Assembly (NCBI GenBank): GCA_036273515.1
Contig: DASUHM010000075.1
Location: 1-64,000 of the forward strand
DNA from: Gaiellales bacterium
GTDB taxonomy: Bacteria; Actinomycetota; Thermoleophilia; Gaiellales; JAICJC01
Length of the DNA: 64,000 nucleotides
Reading direction: 5' to 3'
Below the pieces are notes generated by a model, which had not been told where the DNA came from, ran no database searches, and saw only the letters and a list, made by a program, of their open reading frames with translations. This document shows, in pieces, positions 60,714 through 64,000 of the stretch. The translations under genes were made by a program, and so were the position numbers. Every line of letters begins with the position of its first letter. Positions within the stretch are counted from its first letter, which is position 1.

Positions 60714-61379
60714 ATGAGCCGAGACCCCCTCCGTGCCATCGGCCGCCTGGCCGACCCGGTCCGCCGCCGCCTCTACGACATCGTCGCCTCGCGGTCGCAG
60801 CCGACCTCGCGCGAGGCGGCCGCCGAGGAGGCGGGGATCCGCCGCTCGCTGGCCGCCTACCACCTGGACAAGCTGGTCGCCGACGGCCTGCTCGAGACGA
60901 GCTATGCCCGCACCGGCGAGCGCACCGGGCCCGGTGCCGGCCGCACGGCGAAGCTCTACCGCCGGTCGGACGCCGAGTTCTCGGCCAGCCTGCCGCCGCG
61001 CGACTACGAGCGAGCCGCGATCCTGCTCGCCGCCGCGCTCGACCACGAGCCGACCGGCGCGGCCCGCACCGCCCTGGTCGACGGCGCCTACCGGCTCGGC
61101 CGCGAGACCGTGGCACCGGCCGGCGATGACGCCGACCCGCTCGTGAACGCGCTTGCCGCGACGGGCTACGAGCCGGTGTGCGCCGGCGACGACATCCGCC
61201 TTCGCAACTGCCCGTTCCACCACCTGGCGGCCCAGCACCGCGACCTCATCTGCGGGATGAACGTCTCGCTCGTGCAGGGCATGATCGACGCGCTGCCCGA
61301 CGACGGGCGGACGGCCCGCCTCGACCGCGGCGCGACCGGCTGCTGCGTCGCGGTCGCATCGCGTAGTCCGCGATCCTGA
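60714..61379 (+). CDS. HTH regulator with cysteine-rich C-terminus (SufR/DeoR-like)
   Basis: A 221-residue regulator. A winged helix-turn-helix at the N-terminus (REAAAEEAGIRRSLAAYHLDKLVADGLLE) resembles ArsR/SufR proteins. The second half carries Cys at about 157, 166, 180, 210 and 211 (NCPFHHLAAQH, DLICGMN, GATGCCVAV), a spacing typical of SufR-type Fe-S or other metal/redox sensing. The ATG is leaderless. Palindromes in the divergent promoter suggest that it represses itself and the DoxX gene in response to iron, oxygen or thiol state. Confidence 0.78.
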   Translation: MSRDPLRAIGRLADPVRRRLYDIVASRSQPTSREAAAEEAGIRRSLAAYHLDKLVADGLLETSYARTGERTGPGAGRTAKLYRRSDAEFSASLPPRDYERAAILLAAALDHEPTGAARTALVDGAYRLGRETVAPAGDDADPLVNALAATGYEPVCAGDDIRLRNCPFHHLAAQHRDLICGMNVSLVQGMIDALPDDGRTARLDRGATGCCVAVASRSPRS

Positions 61380-61404
61380 CCCGCGGTCGAGACGGGGCAG
61401 TGCT

Positions 61405-61417
61405 GGGGACTGTCCCC
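61405..61417. repeat. GGGGACTGTCCCC palindrome
   Basis: A perfect 13-bp palindrome between convergent gene ends, related in form to the arm GGGGACCGTCCC in repeat copy 2. It may act as a small hairpin terminator or be the trace of another repeat unit. Confidence 0.4.
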
Positions 61418-61427
61418 GGGTTGCTGG

Positions 61428-61796
61428 TCAGCCGCCGTTCACCAGGCCCACCACGTGTCCCTCCGGGTCGGTGAAGAGGCCGACGACCAGCCTGTCCATG
61501 ACCTGCTCGGGCCCGAACATGCGCGTGCCGCCGAGCTGCTCCACCTGCGCCAGCGCCGCCTCGACGTCGGGCACGGCGACGTAGAACGTCGCGTGCCCGC
61601 TGTAGCCCTCGGGCGCCTCGCCGATGCCGCCGCCGATGCCGCCGCCGTCGGCCGTGCTGTTCGCATCGCGGTCGACGACGGCGTAGCTCATGGGGTTGGT
61701 GGTGTCGAAGTCCCACCCGAACGCCTCGCCGTAGAACGCCTGGAGCTTCGCCGAGTCCTGCCCGACGACCTCGAAATGGACGACCGGCTGTCCCAT
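61428..61796 (-). CDS. VOC/glyoxalase-superfamily protein
   Basis: A 122-residue VOC domain: VVHFEVVGQDSAKLQAFYGEAFGWDFDTTNP at the start, then a Gly-rich GGGIGGGIG loop, ATFYVAVPDVEAALAQVEQLGGT, and FTDPEGHVVGLVN at the end. The first metal His and the later Glu are kept, whereas the C-terminal Glu is replaced (GHVVGLV). This subgroup is often annotated as bleomycin-resistance or glyoxalase-like, without known substrate. It converges on the HTH regulator gene. Confidence 0.82.
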   Translation of the reverse strand: MGQPVVHFEVVGQDSAKLQAFYGEAFGWDFDTTNPMSYAVVDRDANSTADGGGIGGGIGEAPEGYSGHATFYVAVPDVEAALAQVEQLGGTRMFGPEQVMDRLVVGLFTDPEGHVVGLVNGG

Positions 61797-61829
61797 GGGG
61801 TTCCCTCCTGATCGGTGTGGCGCTATTCA

Positions 61830-61888
61830 AGACCAACGAAAGCGCCAAGAACGTGTCACAGCCGACGTTCGGGGTCAGACCCCGGTTA
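61830..61888 (-). repeat. GGGGTCAGACCCC repeat, copy 4
   Basis: Minus strand: TAACCGGGGTCTGACCCCGAACG, followed by TCGGCTGTGACACGTTC, again with a GTGAC motif. The palindrome is 61871-61883 and the TAA (61886-61888) is the stop codon of the upstream small gene. This copy is nearly identical to copy 2 at its gene-proximal end. Confidence 0.7.
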
Positions 61889-62224
61889 CTGGGCGGCGAG
61901 GAAGCGGGTGAGCGCGGCGGTCGAGCGCGGCTCGATCGACGGCAGGCCGGAGACGCCGTAGGCGGCGAGCGCCTCGTCGAGCCCGGCCCGGCGGCCGATC
62001 ACGGCGACCGTGTAGCCGTGGCGGGTGAACTCCTCGGTCTGCTCGGCGACGAGCTCGAGCAGCGGCGCCGCCACCTCGTCCGGGTAGTCGCCGGAGGGGA
62101 GCTGGATCGCGCCCCAGCCGGCCGACTCGAGCGCGGCCAGGCCGTCGATCCCGCGGGCCGCCGGGTTCACCAGCTCGTCCGCGATCAGGGCCACCCGGTA
62201 GCCGCGCGCGTCGCCCGCGTCCAC
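61886..62224 (-). CDS. Hypothetical small protein
   Basis: A 112-residue soluble protein. It shows alternating strands and helices (YRVALIADELVNPAARGIDGLAALESAGWGAIQLPSG, YTVAVIGRRAGLDEALAAYG), reminiscent of a receiver-like or nucleotide-binding half-fold; I do not recognise the family. GTG start lies three bases after the stop of the TudS-like gene, suggesting an operon. The stop codon is part of repeat copy 4, so the present C-terminus (FLAAQ) may have been set by the repeat. Confidence 0.6.
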   Translation of the reverse strand: MDAGDARGYRVALIADELVNPAARGIDGLAALESAGWGAIQLPSGDYPDEVAAPLLELVAEQTEEFTRHGYTVAVIGRRAGLDEALAAYGVSGLPSIEPRSTAALTRFLAAQ

Positions 62225-62227
62225 CGC

Positions 62228-62770
62228 TCAGGCCTCCAGGAGCGCGACGATGCTCTCGAGCTCGCCCGGGCCGTGGTGGTCGGGCAGCTGGTGGGTGATC
62301 CCGGTCGCGCGCGGCATCGGCACACCCCGCTCGGCCAGCTCGGCGGAGAGCTCGTCGATGAAGATGCCGCTCCCGGGCGTGAGCTCGTCGGCGCCGTCCG
62401 GCCACTCCGGCCGGCCGCCCCGCTCCGGGTCGGAGCTCGTGACGTGCACGCCCATCGAGGGGCTGCCCTCGAGCCCGACGAGGACGACCTCGTCGCCCGC
62501 GCGGACGTGCACCTCGATGGCCCCGGCGACGCCTTTGGCGATCCGCCGGCAGTGGCGCCGGTAGGCGGACGTGTCGAGCTGCTCGCGCACCGCCCAGAAC
62601 CGGTTCAGGCCCGTGAAGGCGAGCTCGGGACAGGGCATCTGCTGGATCTGCCAGCCCCGCTCGCGAAGCGCCGCCACGAGCGGCGAGTACACCCCGGGGC
62701 AGCGGGCGCCGCCGCTGCACTTGGAGTTCTGGTTCAGCAGGCAGTGGGCGACGAACGCAACTCCGGGCAT
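62228..62770 (-). CDS. TudS-related (DUF523-like) putative desulfidase
   Basis: A 180-residue protein. VAFVAHCLLNQNSKCSGGARCPG carries the conserved cysteines and the H-C-L-L-N-Q-N motif of the CD3072/TudS-like group; MPCPELAFTGLNRFWAVREQ and LVGLEGSPSMGVHVTSS are further family blocks. TudS enzymes remove sulfur from thiouracil using a Fe-S cluster held by three cysteines; here Cys residues at about 9, 17 and 22 and one at about 49 are candidates. The ATG follows TATACT by six bases, a strong leaderless promoter. Activity is inferred. Confidence 0.78.
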   Translation of the reverse strand: MPGVAFVAHCLLNQNSKCSGGARCPGVYSPLVAALRERGWQIQQMPCPELAFTGLNRFWAVREQLDTSAYRRHCRRIAKGVAGAIEVHVRAGDEVVLVGLEGSPSMGVHVTSSDPERGGRPEWPDGADELTPGSGIFIDELSAELAERGVPMPRATGITHQLPDHHGPGELESIVALLEA

Positions 62771-62776
62771 GCGTCG

Positions 62777-62803
62777 AGTATAGGTCTGGCCGCTCGGTAC
62801 GCT
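62777..62803. promoter_or_regulatory. Back-to-back leaderless promoter boxes
   Basis: TATACT on the minus strand (62777-62782) is six bases upstream of the TudS-like ATG. TACGCT on the plus strand (62798-62803) is seven bases before the ATC that begins a globin-like fragment. The two boxes share a 40-bp divergent region. Confidence 0.5.
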
Positions 62804-62810
62804 GCCTGCC

Positions 62811-62926
62811 ATCGCCCACGACCACACGCTCTACGACCGTGTCGGCGGCCTCCGCGCCGGCGACGCCGCGCCGCCGGACGTCGAGCACTGCTCACGTACT
62901 TCCGCGACGCGTCCACGATGTCGTGA
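62811..62926 (+). pseudogene. Possible truncated-hemoglobin-like remnant
   Basis: ATC 62811 opens a frame reading IAHDHTLYDRVGGL, like the beginning of truncated hemoglobins (TLYDRVGG). After about 30 further codons of unrelated sequence, another frame ends in LLTYFRDASTMS, reminiscent of a globin C-terminus. The heme-binding core is absent. A promoter-like TACGCT box is kept upstream. The identification is tentative, since it rests on two short blocks. Confidence 0.3.
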
Positions 62927-62941
62927 ACCGGCCGGCGTGAC

Positions 62942-64000
62942 CTACGGCTTGTAGCCGGGCGGCGGCGGCCGGCATTCGCGGGCCGTCAGCCGGCGCATGT
63001 GGGCGAGCTCGCCCGCCTGCGACGGCTCGCCGGCGATGTTGCGCAGCTCGTACGGATCGGTCTTCAGGTTGTAGAGCTCCTGGTATCCGCCGGTGTACCG
63101 GGCGTACATCCAGCCGATGCCGCGGATGCCGCAGAAGGCGGGCGCGAGCGAGGGCGGGTTCCCGTTCATGTGCTCGAGCAGGAACTGCGTCCGCCACGGC
63201 CGGACGGACTGCTGGTGCTGCAGGAACGGCAGGAAGCTGCGGCCCTCGACGGCGGGGTGGGACGCGCCCGCGATCGCGGCCAGCGTCGGCGCCCAGTCGG
63301 TGTTCACGATCAGATGGTGGTCGGTCGACGGATGGGTCGTGTCCGGCTCGTAGCGGACGACGAGCGGCACCCGCAGCGCCTCGTCGTAGGGCACCTGCTT
63401 GCTGCCGACCGTGAGCCGGTGCTCGCCCCAGCTGACGCCATTGTCCGACGCGAACAGGATCACGCTGTGCGCGAGCCGATGCGTGGCGCGCAGGGACGCG
63501 ACGATGTTCCCGACCTCGTTGTCGACCGTGATCAGCGTCTGGTACTCCGCTTGGCGCTGGGCCATGATCTGGGCGTTCTCGATGCCGTCGAAGCGGCCGA
63601 GCCGGCGGATCCACGGCGGCTTGTCGGAGACGTCCTTCTCGTTGTAGCTCGGCGGCCGGTACGGCTTCAGGTTGGCGAACCGGTTCGCGTACTTGTGCTG
63701 CGGGAACGACGGCAGGTGCGGGGCGTACGGCGCGTAGTAGACGAACACCGGCTGCTTCGCCGGGGCCGAGTCGATGAAGTCGGCCGCCGCGTTTCCGAAG
63801 TACTTGGTCGAGTAGGTCGAGACCTCGCGCTTCAGCCGGCAGGCCGGCCGGCCGGGGCAGCGGTGGGGGGCGTTCGTGAACACGTAGTAGGGGTGGTACT
63901 GCGGCTCGTAGTCGAAGGCGACCCAGCGGCTCCACCCGGGCGGGACGCCGCCCGTGTACGAGTTCAGGTACTTGCCGAAGAGACCGGTCTGGTATCCGGC
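62942..64000 (-). CDS. Sulfatase-family hydrolase (N-terminus outside window)
   Basis: 353 residues of the C-terminal part of a sulfatase. GYQTGLFGKYLNSY is the segment after the active-site formylglycine motif (which lies outside the window), FVYYAPYAPHLPSFP contains the substrate-binding His, ILFASDNGVSWGEHRL is the metal DN site, and QELYNLKTDPYELRNIAG is the classic sulfatase C-terminal motif. The protein probably belongs to the arylsulfatase/N-sulfoglucosamine group. Presence of a signal peptide or the formylglycine site cannot be checked here. Confidence 0.85.
   Translation of the reverse strand, partial: AGYQTGLFGKYLNSYTGGVPPGWSRWVAFDYEPQYHPYYVFTNAPHRCPGRPACRLKREVSTYSTKYFGNAAADFIDSAPAKQPVFVYYAPYAPHLPSFPQHKYANRFANLKPYRPPSYNEKDVSDKPPWIRRLGRFDGIENAQIMAQRQAEYQTLITVDNEVGNIVASLRATHRLAHSVILFASDNGVSWGEHRLTVGSKQVPYDEALRVPLVVRYEPDTTHPSTDHHLIVNTDWAPTLAAIAGASHPAVEGRSFLPFLQHQQSVRPWRTQFLLEHMNGNPPSLAPAFCGIRGIGWMYARYTGGYQELYNLKTDPYELRNIAGEPSQAGELAHMRRLTARECRPPPPGYKP

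Overview
The window is very GC-rich, almost gap-free bacterial DNA. Its gene style is high-GC Actinobacteria: many GTG and TTG starts, GTGA/ATGA stop-start overlaps, and numerous apparently leaderless genes with a TANNNT box 6-9 nt before the start codon. An F420/flavin LLM enzyme, a sigma-B-like promoter and the soil-type catabolic repertoire fit a Thermoleophilia-like soil actinobacterium. That placement is inferred from style and gene content, not from a marker gene. I see no rRNA, tRNA, CRISPR array or intact transposon.

Layout. 1-5.6 kb: amino-acid/sugar-acid module, with a glutamine-synthetase-like enzyme divergent from an APC permease, SDR, PLP protein and D-apionate-lactonase-like protein. 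5.7-10.7 kb: membrane and stress genes (a three-gene envelope stress operon behind a sigma-B-like promoter) between two decayed genes. 10.7-14.4 kb: hydantoinase, carbamoylase and LLM oxidoreductase operon. 14.6-17.9 kb: SDR, a membrane-anchored Ppx/GppA protein and a CDF-like transporter. 17.5-22.4 kb: cupin/SDR divergent from RidA, M20 peptidase, epimerase and mannonate-dehydratase-like genes.

23-42 kb is the most distinctive region: a sugar-acid type catabolic regulon (RraA-like, APC permease, metallophosphoesterase, DgoD-like enolase-superfamily dehydratase, metallo-beta-lactamase-fold hydrolase, U32-like barrel protein, three SDR/mutarotase-type genes, SMP-30 lactonase, FAD oxidoreductase, IlvD/EDD dehydratase). 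It carries its own LacI-family regulator and recurrent copies of the palindrome TTGAACGATCAA at its promoters. In two genes this palindrome also supplies the TTG start codon and residues 1-4 (M-N-D-Q). A 1095-residue adenylate cyclase/ATPase with different codon use interrupts the region.

42.6-50.9 kb: mixed regulators and membrane proteins (truncated baeRF, Crp/Fnr regulator behind a perfect palindrome, two UPF0104 paralogues, holin-like protein, aquaporin, MFS exporter, flavin monooxygenase). 51.1-59.4 kb: a tightly coupled 4-hydroxybenzoate/protocatechuate (beta-ketoadipate) operon, aldehyde dehydrogenase-pcaI-pcaJ-pcaH-pcaG-pcaB-pcaC-pcaF-pobA, without pcaD or a dedicated regulator. 59.4-64 kb: an unknown protein, DoxX with a divergent cysteine-rich HTH regulator, VOC protein, TudS-like protein and a sulfatase that runs off the end. 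Four copies of a GGGGTC(A/T)GACCCC repeat lie at gene 3' ends, and three of them contain the neighbouring stop codon.
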